From assembly GCA_018821435.1 (NCBI GenBank), contig JAHJME010000040.1:1-64000 (forward strand): a stretch of DNA of 64,000 bases. Reading direction: 5' to 3'. Below are positions 44,779 through 52,511 of the stretch, piece by piece (the first letter of the stretch is position 1; each line of letters begins with the position of its first letter). The position numbers were made by a program, and so were the translations under genes. The notes under the pieces were generated by a model, which saw only the letters and a list, made by a program, of their open reading frames with translations, was not told the DNA's origin and did not search any database. The stretch comes from Alphaproteobacteria bacterium. Its GTDB lineage: Bacteria > Pseudomonadota > Alphaproteobacteria > Caulobacterales > Caulobacteraceae.

Positions 44779-45579
44779 CTAGCGCGCGACCAGCGGCGCG
44801 AATCCCAGGTGAGAGCCGGCGTCCACCAGCAACGTCTCGCCGGTCACGTGGCGGGACGCGGGCGAAGCCAGGAAGACCGCCGAGGCGGCGATGTCGTCGG
44901 GCGTGGAGGCCGCCTTCAGGGGCGTGCCGGCGGCGGCGTTGGCGCGAATGCGATCGGCCGCGGCCTCTCCCAGACCCTTCCCGAACCACGGCGTATCGAT
45001 GAAGCCCGGGCAGATGGCGTTGACCCGGATCTTCGGGGCCAGCGCCCGCGCGAGCGACAGGGTCATGGTGGTGAGCGCGCCCTTGGACGCCGCGTAGGGG
45101 ATCGACGAGCCGATGCCGGTGACGCCGGCGATCGAGGCGGTCATGACCACGGCGCCGGGACGGGGAGCCGATTCCAGCAGCGTCCTGCAGGCGCGAACCA
45201 TCTGGTAGGCGCCGACGACATTCACCGAATAGAGGTCGAGGAAGTCCTGGGCGGAGACCGCGTCCAGGTCGCCGTGGCCGGCGAACTTGGTGACGCCGGC
45301 GTTGTTGAACAGGGCGTCGACGCGGCCGTAGGGCTCGGCGGCGGCGGCGATCTTCCGGCAATCCTCGTCCTTGGCCACGTCGCCCTGGACCAAGACGGTC
45401 TCGGCGCCTTGCGCCTGGCACTGGCGGGCGGTTTCCTCGGCGTCGTCGCGGTTGCGGGCGTAGTTGATCACCACGACTTTGGCGCCCTGCGTGGCGACCG
45501 CGACGGCCACCGCGCGACCCAAGCCGGTGGAGGCTCCGGTGACCACCACCACGAAGTCCTGATAATCGCCTTGAGCCAT
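44779..45579 (-). CDS. short-chain dehydrogenase/reductase (SDR)
   Basis: 266 aa from ATG 45579. Classical SDR: VVVTGASTGLGRAVA binds the cofactor, NNAGVT and the Ser of VVMTASIAGVTG precede the YAASK catalytic pair, and CPGFIDTPW follows. VVINYARN after the second strand suggests NADP preference. The substrate is unknown. It is transcribed divergently from queF, 52 bp away. Confidence 0.9.
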   Translation of the reverse strand: MAQGDYQDFVVVVTGASTGLGRAVAVAVATQGAKVVVINYARNRDDAEETARQCQAQGAETVLVQGDVAKDEDCRKIAAAAEPYGRVDALFNNAGVTKFAGHGDLDAVSAQDFLDLYSVNVVGAYQMVRACRTLLESAPRPGAVVMTASIAGVTGIGSSIPYAASKGALTTMTLSLARALAPKIRVNAICPGFIDTPWFGKGLGEAAADRIRANAAAGTPLKAASTPDDIAASAVFLASPASRHVTGETLLVDAGSHLGFAPLVAR

Positions 45580-45631
45580 GACGCGTCTCCCGATGTTGTT
45601 TGGGGTGCTAGTAGCCGGTAAAGCCGCCGCC

Positions 45632-46087
45632 ATGGAAGAGACCCATCTCACACAGCTGGGCCGCGAGACGCGGGGCTTCGACAGCCCCGAGGCGGCGGTC
45701 CTGGAGCGCGTCCCGAACCCGCATCCCGGCACGACCTATCTGGTGCGCTTCGCCGCGCCGGAGTTCACGTCGCTGTGCCCGGTGACCGGCCAGCCCGATT
45801 TCGCCCACTTGGTGATCGACTATGTGCCGGGCGACTGGCTGGTGGAATCCAAGTCGCTGAAGCTGTACCTCGGGTCGTTCCGCAATCACGGCGCGTTCCA
45901 CGAGGATTGCACCGTCGCGATCGGCAAACGGCTGGTCAGCGAGCTTTCGCCGCAGTGGCTCAGGATCGGCGGGTACTGGTATCCGCGGGGCGGAATTCCG
46001 ATCGACGTCTTCTGGCAAACCGGCGTCGCGCCGGAAGGACTGTGGTTGCCCGATCAAGGCGTCGCGCCCTATCGCGGGCGCGGCTGA
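45632..46087 (+). CDS. queF: NADPH-dependent 7-cyano-7-deazaguanine reductase QueF
   Basis: 151 aa, the short unimodular QueF form. It reduces preQ0 to preQ1 in queuosine synthesis. The active-site Cys lies in TSLCPVTGQPDFAHL, the QueF motif region is WLVESKSLKLYLGSFRNHG, and the conserved FHEDC and PRGGIPIDVFW follow. ATG 45632 begins the conserved region; frames upstream carry no family signal. No other queuosine genes are nearby. Confidence 0.95.
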   Translation: MEETHLTQLGRETRGFDSPEAAVLERVPNPHPGTTYLVRFAAPEFTSLCPVTGQPDFAHLVIDYVPGDWLVESKSLKLYLGSFRNHGAFHEDCTVAIGKRLVSELSPQWLRIGGYWYPRGGIPIDVFWQTGVAPEGLWLPDQGVAPYRGRG

Positions 46088-46412
46088 ACATGTCGACGTT
46101 CGGGGTTGAGCACGGCGCGAGTCCGGCAGCTTCGGAATACTGTTGAGCGCCAAGCAAACGAGACTGTGGTTGGCTGCTGTTGCAAGGGGGAGCGCCGTAC
46201 AGCATCTGGCGCGGCGGCCCGGCTCCTGATCCGCCATGACGGGAGAGGGCCGGCAGACTCAAACCGAGGCCCCTTGGGGCTTCCCAAAAGTCGGCGACGG
46301 GCCTATACCTAGCCTTGCCCTTTCTCTCCTCGGGCGTGTCACCTCAGGCCGGGCGGCGTCGCGCGTCGTCCGGCCGTTGTGTTCCTGGCGTCGGGCTCCC
46401 CGGCGTCGGGGC
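46088..46412. other. 325-bp intergenic stretch with no supported gene
   Basis: Several frames are open on both strands, but none has a convincing start, family signal or plausible composition. A GACTCAAACC segment at about 46256-46266 recalls a reversed tRNA T-loop, yet a full tRNA cannot be folded from it. Confidence 0.4.
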
Positions 46413-47054
46413 CTACGGAACCCAGCGGGTGATCAGGGGATCGAGCACCGGGCGTTCCCGTTCCAGGGGCGGCTCGCGCGCGGTGCCCAGCATCACGAAA
46501 CCCGCGACGCGTTCGCCGTCCTTCAGGCCCAGAACGGCCGTCGCGTCCGCGTCATAGCTGTACCAGTCGGTGATCCAGTTGGCGCCAAAGCCCATGGCCA
46601 GGGCCGCATAGACCAGGTTCGTGCAGACGGCGCCGGCGGACAGCACCTGCTCCCATTCCGGGATCTCGCTGGGTTTGGGCGAGGAGATCACCACCAGGGC
46701 CAGGGGCGGGATCTTCAGCTTGGCCAACTTGGCGAGCCGCTTCGCATCGCCCTGAGCCTCGGCCACGGCGTCCAGCCGCGCGGTGAAGGCCGCCTTGCCA
46801 TCGCCTTCCAGCACCACGAAGCGCCAGGGGGCCAGCTTCCCATGGTCCGGCGCGCGGGCGGCGATACGCAGCAGATCTGCCAGCTGATCGGCGCTGGGGG
46901 CGGGTTCGGCGAGGGTCACGGCCGAGGTGGAGCGGCGCAGCGCCAGGAAGCGCAGCACCTCGGGTGTGGCGGAAAAGGGCAGGGCCGCGCCGAAGTCGGG
47001 CGTCGGCGGAAGATCTGAGGGCAAGGATTTGGGTCCAGCGGTTAGCAGCGCCAA
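46413..47054 (-). CDS. nitroreductase-family protein
   Basis: 213 aa from TTG 47054, with AAAGGA nine bases upstream and no in-frame ATG near. FMN-dependent nitroreductase fold: FLALRRSTSAVTLAEPAPS at the FMN phosphate site, AARAPDHGKLAPWRFVVLEG, SAGAVCTNLVYAALAMGFGANW and VAGFVMLGTAREPPLERERP. The pattern fits the YdjA-like subgroup. Substrate unknown. It is divergent from the NUDIX gene. Confidence 0.88.
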   Translation of the reverse strand: MALLTAGPKSLPSDLPPTPDFGAALPFSATPEVLRFLALRRSTSAVTLAEPAPSADQLADLLRIAARAPDHGKLAPWRFVVLEGDGKAAFTARLDAVAEAQGDAKRLAKLAKLKIPPLALVVISSPKPSEIPEWEQVLSAGAVCTNLVYAALAMGFGANWITDWYSYDADATAVLGLKDGERVAGFVMLGTAREPPLERERPVLDPLITRWVP

Positions 47055-47110
47055 GGCGGCAAATCCTTTATGGGGGGCCGAAAGCGATCCGCAAGCGAGG
47101 GACGGGACAA

Positions 47111-47725
47111 ATGGCGGAAAAGCCGGCTTGGCTGCGGGCGCACGGCGAGCCCTGGGTGCGGGGGCCGGCGAGGGCAGTTTACGCGAACCCCTGGATCGAG
47201 GTCACGGAGTTCGCGGCGACGGCGCCGACCGGCAAGCCGGCGACCTATGGGCTGGTGAGCTTCCGGAACTACGCCGTGGCGATCCTGCCGCTCTACGACG
47301 ACGGCACGCTGGTGCTGGTCGGCCAGAACCGCTTCCCGGCCGGGGACTATAGCTGGGAGATCCCGGAGGGCGGCGGGCCGCTGGACCACGATCCCCTGGA
47401 GAGCGCCAAACGCGAGCTGGCCGAGGAGACCGGTCTGCAGGCGGCCGAGTGGCACGAGGTGATGCGGACCCAGCTCTCGAACTCGGTCACCGACGAGCAG
47501 ATGTTCGGCTATCTGGCGCTGGGCCTCTCGCGGGCGCGGGCCGGCCAGGAGATGGACGACACCGAGGCGCTGGAGACCGTGCGGGTCCCGTTCCGCGAAG
47601 CGCTGGACGCTGCGATGGCCGGCGAGATCAAAGATATGCTGACAGTGGCGATGCTGCTGAAGGCTTACCATATGGCTCGTGAAGGGCATTTGGGGTCCGC
47701 TCTGGCGGCCGCCATGCTAGGCTAG
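47111..47725 (+). CDS. NUDIX hydrolase
   Basis: 204 aa from ATG 47111. The NUDIX box is GGGPLDHDPLESAKRELAEE continuing to TGLQAA, at about residues 84-110, and matches the GX5EX7REUXEE pattern in spacing with REL-EE present. The N-terminal WVRGPARAVYANPWIEVTEF and LVGQNRFPAGDYSWEIPEGG resemble ADP-ribose pyrophosphatase-type enzymes. It lies 29 nt upstream of cysE, probably in one operon. Confidence 0.88.
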   Translation: MAEKPAWLRAHGEPWVRGPARAVYANPWIEVTEFAATAPTGKPATYGLVSFRNYAVAILPLYDDGTLVLVGQNRFPAGDYSWEIPEGGGPLDHDPLESAKRELAEETGLQAAEWHEVMRTQLSNSVTDEQMFGYLALGLSRARAGQEMDDTEALETVRVPFREALDAAMAGEIKDMLTVAMLLKAYHMAREGHLGSALAAAMLG

Positions 47726-47754
47726 GGAGAAGCCTGATGGGTCGGGAGGAACTG

Positions 47755-48585
47755 ATGAGCCAGCGCCTGGAGGTGGTGAACCCCGCCACGCCGCCGCCCG
47801 TGTGGGCCGCGTTGCGCAACGAGGCCTATGCCGCCGCCAAGTCGGAATCCGCGCTGGCCAGCCTGTTGGCCGCGGTGATCCTGAACCACAATTCCCTCGG
47901 CGATGCGCTGAGCTACCAGCTGGCGCGCAAACTGGGCGACCAGGAACTGCGGGCGATGAGCCTGCGCGATACGGTGGAGGAGGCCTATGAGGCCAATCCG
48001 TCGATCGTCGAGATGGCCGAGGCCGACCTGAAGGCGGTGTTCGAGCGCGATCCGGCCTGCAAAGGCTACGTGCAGCCGTTCCTGTTCTTCAAAGGCTTCC
48101 TGGCGCTGCAAACGCACCGGGTGGCCCATTGGCTCTACGGAGAGGGCCGCGAAACGCTGGCGTTCTACCTGCAGAGCCGCTCCAGCGAACTGTTCCAGGT
48201 GGACATCAACCCGGCGACCAAGATCGGGCGCGGCGTGTTCGTCGACCACGGCACGGGTATCGTCATCGGCGAGACGGCGGTGATCGGCGACGACGTCTCG
48301 ATGCTGCAGGGCGTGACCCTTGGCGGCACGGGCGCCGAGCGCGGCGACCGCCACCCGAAGATCGGCAAGGGCGTGCTGCTGGGTGCGGGCGCCAAGGTGC
48401 TGGGCAACATCACCATCGGCGACTACGCCAAGATCGCGTCGGGCTCGGTGGTCCTGAAGCCGGTGCCGTCGGGCTGCACGGCCGCCGGGGTCCCGGCGCG
48501 GCTGGTGAACTGCCCGACCTGCGAGGAGCCGGCCAAGAGCATGGACCACACGCTCGCGGACGCTGTGTACGACTACGTCATCTAA
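47755..48585 (+). CDS. cysE: serine O-acetyltransferase
   Basis: 276 aa. ATG 47755 is chosen for its strong GGGAGGA ribosome-binding site; an ATG at 47737 is weaker. The N-terminal helical SATase domain (ALASLLAAVILNHNSLGDALSYQLARK) is followed by the left-handed beta-helix with hexapeptide repeats (VFVDHGTGIVIGETAVIGDD, LGGTGAERGDRHPKIG). It acetylates serine with acetyl-CoA to make O-acetylserine for cysteine synthesis. Confidence 0.96.
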   Translation: MSQRLEVVNPATPPPVWAALRNEAYAAAKSESALASLLAAVILNHNSLGDALSYQLARKLGDQELRAMSLRDTVEEAYEANPSIVEMAEADLKAVFERDPACKGYVQPFLFFKGFLALQTHRVAHWLYGEGRETLAFYLQSRSSELFQVDINPATKIGRGVFVDHGTGIVIGETAVIGDDVSMLQGVTLGGTGAERGDRHPKIGKGVLLGAGAKVLGNITIGDYAKIASGSVVLKPVPSGCTAAGVPARLVNCPTCEEPAKSMDHTLADAVYDYVI

Positions 48586-48648
48586 GGTTTCGTCTGGGCG
48601 CCGGACCGGCTAGTTTCCGCGCCAACGAATTGCACGGAGCGTTTTGGC

Positions 48649-48855
48649 GTGGACGAAAGAGCTATCCGCAAACTCGAAGGCCATCTGCGGGGGACCTTCG
48701 CGAACGCGCGCATCACGCTCGTTCCGCGGCCCAAGCAGAAGGACTCCGCCGAGGTCTATGTCGGCGAGGAATTCATCGGCGTGGTGTTCGAGGACGAAGA
48801 CGGGGACGGCTCGTACGTCTTCAACATGTCCATCCTCGCGGAAGACCTTCCCTAG
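48649..48855 (+). CDS. DUF3126-family protein
   Basis: 68 aa from GTG 48649 with CGGAG upstream. Small soluble protein with RPKQKDSAEVYVGEEFIGVVFEDEDGDGSY, matching the DUF3126 family of alphaproteobacteria, often found next to cysE. Function unknown. Its TAG stop overlaps the convergent SRAP gene's stop. Confidence 0.85.
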   Translation: MDERAIRKLEGHLRGTFANARITLVPRPKQKDSAEVYVGEEFIGVVFEDEDGDGSYVFNMSILAEDLP

Positions 48856-49400
48856 CGAATCTGCACGACGCTGAGCGTCCCGGCGGGAGCCGGGGCGATC
48901 GGCGGCTGTGGACGGCTGGTGTCAAGCCAGGCGGCCCAGTGCTCGCGGGGCAGGATGACGACCTGCCGGTCGTGGTAGGGCGCGATGTCCGGGCCGGGCG
49001 GGCACGTCAGCAGCGAGAACCGGTCGTCGCGGATCAGTCCGGCGATACCCAGGAACGGTGCGTCGGCCGGCGTGAACCGCCATTTCGACTTGGGCGCCTT
49101 GGGACCCGTGAATTCGAAGAAGGCGTCGATCGGGATCAGGCAACGCCCCCGCGGGAAGCCGCGGCCGTCCGAGCGGAAGTTGATGATCGGGCCGCGCGGG
49201 CCCGGAAAGCCCCAGCGCATCTGGCTGAGGTGAGCGCCGCCATCGCGCCCAGTGATAATGAAGCTGGGATCGGTCGGCCGGATGGACGGGCGCGGCTCCA
49301 TGTTAGGCGCGCCGCCGTCCCAGGTGAGCGGCAGCTCCAGCTGGCCGAACTCCTTGAGAAGCTCGTCAAGCGAGCGCTCCTGAGCATACTCATTACACAT
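48852..49400 (-). CDS. SOS response-associated peptidase (SRAP, YedK/HMCES-like)
   Basis: 182 aa from ATG 49400. Cys2 (MCNEYA) is the residue that crosslinks abasic sites after removal of Met1. Further family elements are NMEPRPSIRPTDPSFII, MRWGFPGPRGPIINFRSDG, RCLIPIDAFFEF with the conserved Glu, and PYHDRQVVILPREHWAAWLD with the His. It shields abasic sites in single-stranded DNA. It lies next to the phage-type repressor gene but looks chromosomal. Confidence 0.93.
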   Translation of the reverse strand: MCNEYAQERSLDELLKEFGQLELPLTWDGGAPNMEPRPSIRPTDPSFIITGRDGGAHLSQMRWGFPGPRGPIINFRSDGRGFPRGRCLIPIDAFFEFTGPKAPKSKWRFTPADAPFLGIAGLIRDDRFSLLTCPPGPDIAPYHDRQVVILPREHWAAWLDTSRPQPPIAPAPAGTLSVVQIR

Positions 49401-49441
49401 AAAACCTACGGTCCATGCGGTGGCGGGTCTGTGGATGTTTC

Positions 49442-50086
49442 CTACGCCGCGCCACGGATGATGCGGCGAGCCTGGAAGGGCGGGATGATGGCGGTGATGT
49501 GGGCGGCCCAGCGCAGGCGGGCGTCGTGGCGCATCGGCCCGGCGATGCTCTCCAGATCGTAGACGCCGTGGCGGGAGCCGCGCAGCAGGCGCTTGACCAG
49601 CACCTCGTCGGTGTCGACCTCGACGATCACCACCTGGCCCAGCATGTCGGGGGTGGGCGCGGTGCGCTGGTCCTCGAAATAGATCAGGGCGCCATCGTCG
49701 GCGAGACCGCGCATGGAGTGGCCGACCACCCGTAGCGCGCGAGCCTTGTCCGCGCCGCCGGGGGGGATCGGGGCCAGTTCCGACGGGTCTTGCCCAAGGG
49801 CGAAGAGCACCGTCCCGTCGGGATTGGCGCCGACGTGGCCCAGGATCGGCACCCAGCCCGGCTCGCCCACCGGCTGCATGGCGCCGGCGGCGTCGTAGAG
49901 CCATTCCGGGCTGACCCCGAAGGCGGCGGCGTATTCCTTGGCCCGCCGATAGGAGAAGGGGGCGTTGCCGTTTTCATTCGAGGCGTAGGTGTTGCGGCTC
50001 CAGCCGTGTGCGTCCGCTGCTGACGCAGCGGTGTCGTAGCCTCTGTCGATACGAGCCTGCCTGAGCCGTTGTTCGCGACCATCCAT
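49442..50086 (-). CDS. phage-type repressor: HTH plus S24 peptidase domain
   Basis: 214 aa from ATG 50086. The N-terminal HTH (LRQARIDRGYDTAASAADAHG, WSRNTYASNENG) is followed by an S24 LexA/CI-type domain with the catalytic Ser in VVGHSMRGLADD and Lys in DEVLVKRLLRG. It should repress a divergent early operon and self-cleave on DNA damage. It faces the three-gene operon starting at 50152, an immunity-region layout. Start chosen at the conserved MDGREQRLRQAR. Confidence 0.9.
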   Translation of the reverse strand: MDGREQRLRQARIDRGYDTAASAADAHGWSRNTYASNENGNAPFSYRRAKEYAAAFGVSPEWLYDAAGAMQPVGEPGWVPILGHVGANPDGTVLFALGQDPSELAPIPPGGADKARALRVVGHSMRGLADDGALIYFEDQRTAPTPDMLGQVVIVEVDTDEVLVKRLLRGSRHGVYDLESIAGPMRHDARLRWAAHITAIIPPFQARRIIRGAA

Positions 50087-50151
50087 GGGCCTGTAGATAA
50101 CCTGCAGAACAAGGTTGCGCAACACGATGTATCTTTCATACAGTCACACTT
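50087..50151. promoter_or_regulatory. divergent repressor/early-operon promoter region
   Basis: A 65-bp gap between the S24 repressor gene and the divergent small-protein operon. By analogy with phage immunity regions it should hold both promoters and the operator. It is visibly AT-richer than its flanks. Confidence 0.5.
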
Positions 50152-50391
50152 ATGGAAACGTCATCTCACATCACATCGACCTATGCCGCGCTGCGCTACG
50201 GCGGGGCGTCCCAGGACCGTGCGCGGGCCGAACTGGCGATCACGCCGGGCGAGGCGCACATGCAGGAGCGGATCTTCAACGTCGCCCGGCCGGGCAAGAT
50301 GCTGGACCGGATGCGGCCGAGGTTCGCGCGGCATGAGGCCCACGTGGCCGCGATCCTGGCGGCGGGCGGCTATCCGGTGCTGAGGCGATGA
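50152..50391 (+). CDS. hypothetical 79-aa protein, first gene of operon divergent from repressor
   Basis: Not recognised. ATG 50152 begins a basic soluble protein (TYAALRYGGASQDRARAELA, RPGKMLDRMRPRFARHEAHVA). Its stop overlaps the next start (ATGA). Position opposite an S24 repressor suggests a phage-early or Cro-like gene, but no HTH is clear. Confidence 0.6.
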   Translation: METSSHITSTYAALRYGGASQDRARAELAITPGEAHMQERIFNVARPGKMLDRMRPRFARHEAHVAAILAAGGYPVLRR

Positions 50392-50585
50392 GCCGGGCGC
50401 AGGACGCCGCGACCCTGGTCGCGGGCGCGCTGAGTCGCCGGGGGCCAGGCGAGCGGGGCCGGTTTCTGCGCGAACTGCTGGCCCACACGGCCGCCGGGCT
50501 GGTGGTGATCGAGGGGGAAGCCGAGGCGTCCGAGGCGGTCTATCGGCTGGCCGACGCTGTGGTGGCGCGGGGTCAGCACGTATGA
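50388..50585 (+). CDS. hypothetical 65-aa protein
   Basis: Not recognised. Soluble, Ala/Arg/Glu-rich and probably helical (AATLVAGALSRRGPGERGRF, EASEAVYRLADAVVA). Start and stop overlap the flanking genes in ATGA form, which is the main evidence that it is translated. Confidence 0.55.
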   Translation: MSRAQDAATLVAGALSRRGPGERGRFLRELLAHTAAGLVVIEGEAEASEAVYRLADAVVARGQHV

Positions 50586-51172
50586 GGTCGAACCAGAGTA
50601 AGGATCCCGCCCGCGCGGCGCGCGACCGGCTGCTGCGCCTGGAACGGCAGGCGAAGGCGCGAGCCGAGGCGACGGCGGTGACCGACGGCGTCGCCGAGAC
50701 GGTGGCGCTGTCGCGCGCCCGGGGACAGGCGATCGCGGAGCCGACGCCGAAGCGGCATCGCGCCTGCGCCCAGCCTTATCGGCGACAGAGCGGGCTGGAG
50801 TGGCTGTCGTCCAAGGGGCGGATCGATGCGGCCGGCAAGGCGGCGGGCGAGCGCTATGGATGGGCCTATCGGCGGGCGAAACTGGAGAAGCCGATCCCGT
50901 CGACCCTGGACGACCGCGTGCGCGGCCCGTTCGTCACGCCGTCGATCGAGGCGGTGATAGCGCACGGGGCGGGGACGGAGCTGGCGCGCCGCAAGCTGGG
51001 TGAGCTCAGGCGGCGGCTGCTTCGGCAGACCGACCTAGTGGCCGCCTGCGACCTGATCTGCGGCGAGGAGAAGACGCCGCGCGAGGCGGCGACGGGCGAA
51101 CGTGAGGCCGCCCGGCTGGAGGCGGTACTGAAGGTGGCGCTGGATATCCTGGCCGGTGGGCCGGGCGGGTAG
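50582..51172 (+). CDS. DUF6456-like hypothetical protein
   Basis: 196 aa, third gene of the overlapping operon. A basic N-terminus is followed by RRQSGLEWLSSKGRIDAAGKAAGERYG and a C-terminal helical part with DLVAACDLICGEEKTPREAA and ALKVALDILAGG-type sequence, resembling DUF6456 proteins of alphaproteobacteria and their phages. A DNA-related role is possible. The resemblance is recalled from pattern, not verified. Confidence 0.6.
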   Translation: MRSNQSKDPARAARDRLLRLERQAKARAEATAVTDGVAETVALSRARGQAIAEPTPKRHRACAQPYRRQSGLEWLSSKGRIDAAGKAAGERYGWAYRRAKLEKPIPSTLDDRVRGPFVTPSIEAVIAHGAGTELARRKLGELRRRLLRQTDLVAACDLICGEEKTPREAATGEREAARLEAVLKVALDILAGGPGG

Positions 51173-51503
51173 GCCGCGCGGGCGGGTGGCCTGTGACTCA
51201 AAATATGTTCGTCTTTTGTTCTTGACTTTTGCGCGCAAATTTGAGACAGTTCAGCGAGTGTTGAGTGGTGCGTCGGGGGCTTGAGCGGCGGGGCGGATGC
51301 GGCGGCAATGTAGGTGCAGCCAATTCCAGGTTCTGCCGTGGGCTCATACTCTCAGACGTGTCGGCGACCCAGGCGACCCAGGCGACCGGGGTTGCTGGGC
51401 TGCGCCATGAGATGGCTCCGGTGCGAGTATAGTAAATGCACGTAGAGATAAATAAAATCACCGGTCACACGTACGAATTGCGCGGCTAGGCGTTAGTACA
51501 TGT
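51173..51503. other. AT-richer intergenic stretch
   Basis: 331 bp without a supported gene and clearly lower in GC than both sides, as expected of foreign or junction DNA. A short run of repeated GGCGACCCA units occurs at about 51363-51384. No att site or promoter was identified. Confidence 0.4.
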
Positions 51504-51680
51504 ATGATCAGCGTCCCGAATTACCTGATATATGCGAATGAAGCGAGCCTTAGGGCCGAAACCGCTACTGACCCGCTGATGCGGGATCACTTTACGCGGA
51601 TGGCGATGCAATGGCAGAAGCTGGCGACCAATACGCATGGTGTCGTGGCGCGCCGCGCTGCGCGCGCCCAGATGATCTAA
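51504..51680 (+). CDS. short 58-aa protein or fragment
   Basis: A 58-codon frame ending ...AQMI. The central segment EASLRAETATDPLMRDHFTR followed by MAMQWQKLA matches a C-terminal pattern of short conserved alphaproteobacterial proteins (AETATDP...WxxLA). The upstream DNA is AT-rich and lacks a good ribosome-binding site, so this may be the 3' remnant of a longer gene. Confidence 0.45.
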   Translation: MISVPNYLIYANEASLRAETATDPLMRDHFTRMAMQWQKLATNTHGVVARRAARAQMI

Positions 51681-51784
51681 GGCCTGTGCTCATAAAATCG
51701 ACGGATCGGAGGGATCGCCGGGCTTGACCCGCGAGGACCCGACAAGCGGGCCGGCCCAGTGTCAGAGAAGGGTGGTTGCGGGCC

Positions 51785-52441
51785 TTAGCTGCGATTGCCG
51801 CCGGATGGCTTCCTGATGCGAGGGGCTTTTCGCACGCCCGCCTTGTGCGCCCGCGCCTCTGCCTCCCCAATGGCGGCCGAGCGCTTCGCGTCCGCCCAGG
51901 CGATAAGTTCGGCGCCGTCGGCCTCGCCATGAAGGTTGTACTCATCCGCCATGAGGAACATGGCTCTTCCCATCAAGGCCAAGCCGTTGGCCGTCGCGAG
52001 CCGTTGATCGCGCGGCCATTCATCGAAGCCAAAGCGCTCCATGCGATCGCGCAACATCCGCCCGTTCGTGTACCAGCCGAACCCAGGGAAACTGAGCAAA
52101 GCCCGCAAGTAGCGTGGCGTCAGGAACCGAACGGTCTCCCGGCTTCCAATCGTCAACCCTGCACAGGACATCAGGTAGTCCAGGTCGCCAAAGGCCAACT
52201 GGTCAAGATCGGCTCCCCGCAGGGTGATCAGACGCTCCTCCTTGGGATCAGCGCAGATCGGGCGCCCGGCCGAATCCCAAAGGTCGTGCCGCCGCAGCCC
52301 GTGAAAGGCTTCCGAGAGGCCTTGAAAAACCGCAGCTAACTCTGCTTCGGGGAGAAGATGCTTCAAGGTCGAGGTCTGCGAGATTGAGACGTGTAACGCG
52401 AAGATCAATGAACCGGTGAACGTCCGCAACGGGTCAAACAC
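51785..52441 (-). CDS. hypothetical protein
   Basis: 218 aa from GTG 52441, start uncertain. A soluble protein with LLPEAELAAVFQGLSEAFHG, LRGADLDQLAFGDLDYLMS, RFLTPRYLRALLSFPGFGW and a basic tail (AHKAGVRKAPRIRKPSGG). The pattern of an N-terminal helical segment followed by FLTPRYLRALL recalls DUF6714-like proteins, but this is not secure. It lies directly beside the IS110 element and may have lost part of its 5' end. Confidence 0.6.
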   Translation of the reverse strand: MFDPLRTFTGSLIFALHVSISQTSTLKHLLPEAELAAVFQGLSEAFHGLRRHDLWDSAGRPICADPKEERLITLRGADLDQLAFGDLDYLMSCAGLTIGSRETVRFLTPRYLRALLSFPGFGWYTNGRMLRDRMERFGFDEWPRDQRLATANGLALMGRAMFLMADEYNLHGEADGAELIAWADAKRSAAIGEAEARAHKAGVRKAPRIRKPSGGNRS

Positions 52442-52511
52442 GACACCGGCAACCGTCCTCAGAGCGGATACTCGCCACTCTGCCTGTCAGCGGACCTCGC
52501 CGACGTCAGCG

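Noticed and set aside
46230..46300. tRNA-like T-loop signature (GACTCAAACC read as a minus-strand GGTTTGAGTC)
   Set aside because: T-stem pairing fails at two positions, and no acceptor stem, CCA or anticodon arm can be placed.
51363..51384. Short GGCGACCCA repeats as a CRISPR or iteron array
   Set aside because: Only about two to three short imperfect units without spacers or a regular period long enough for CRISPR.
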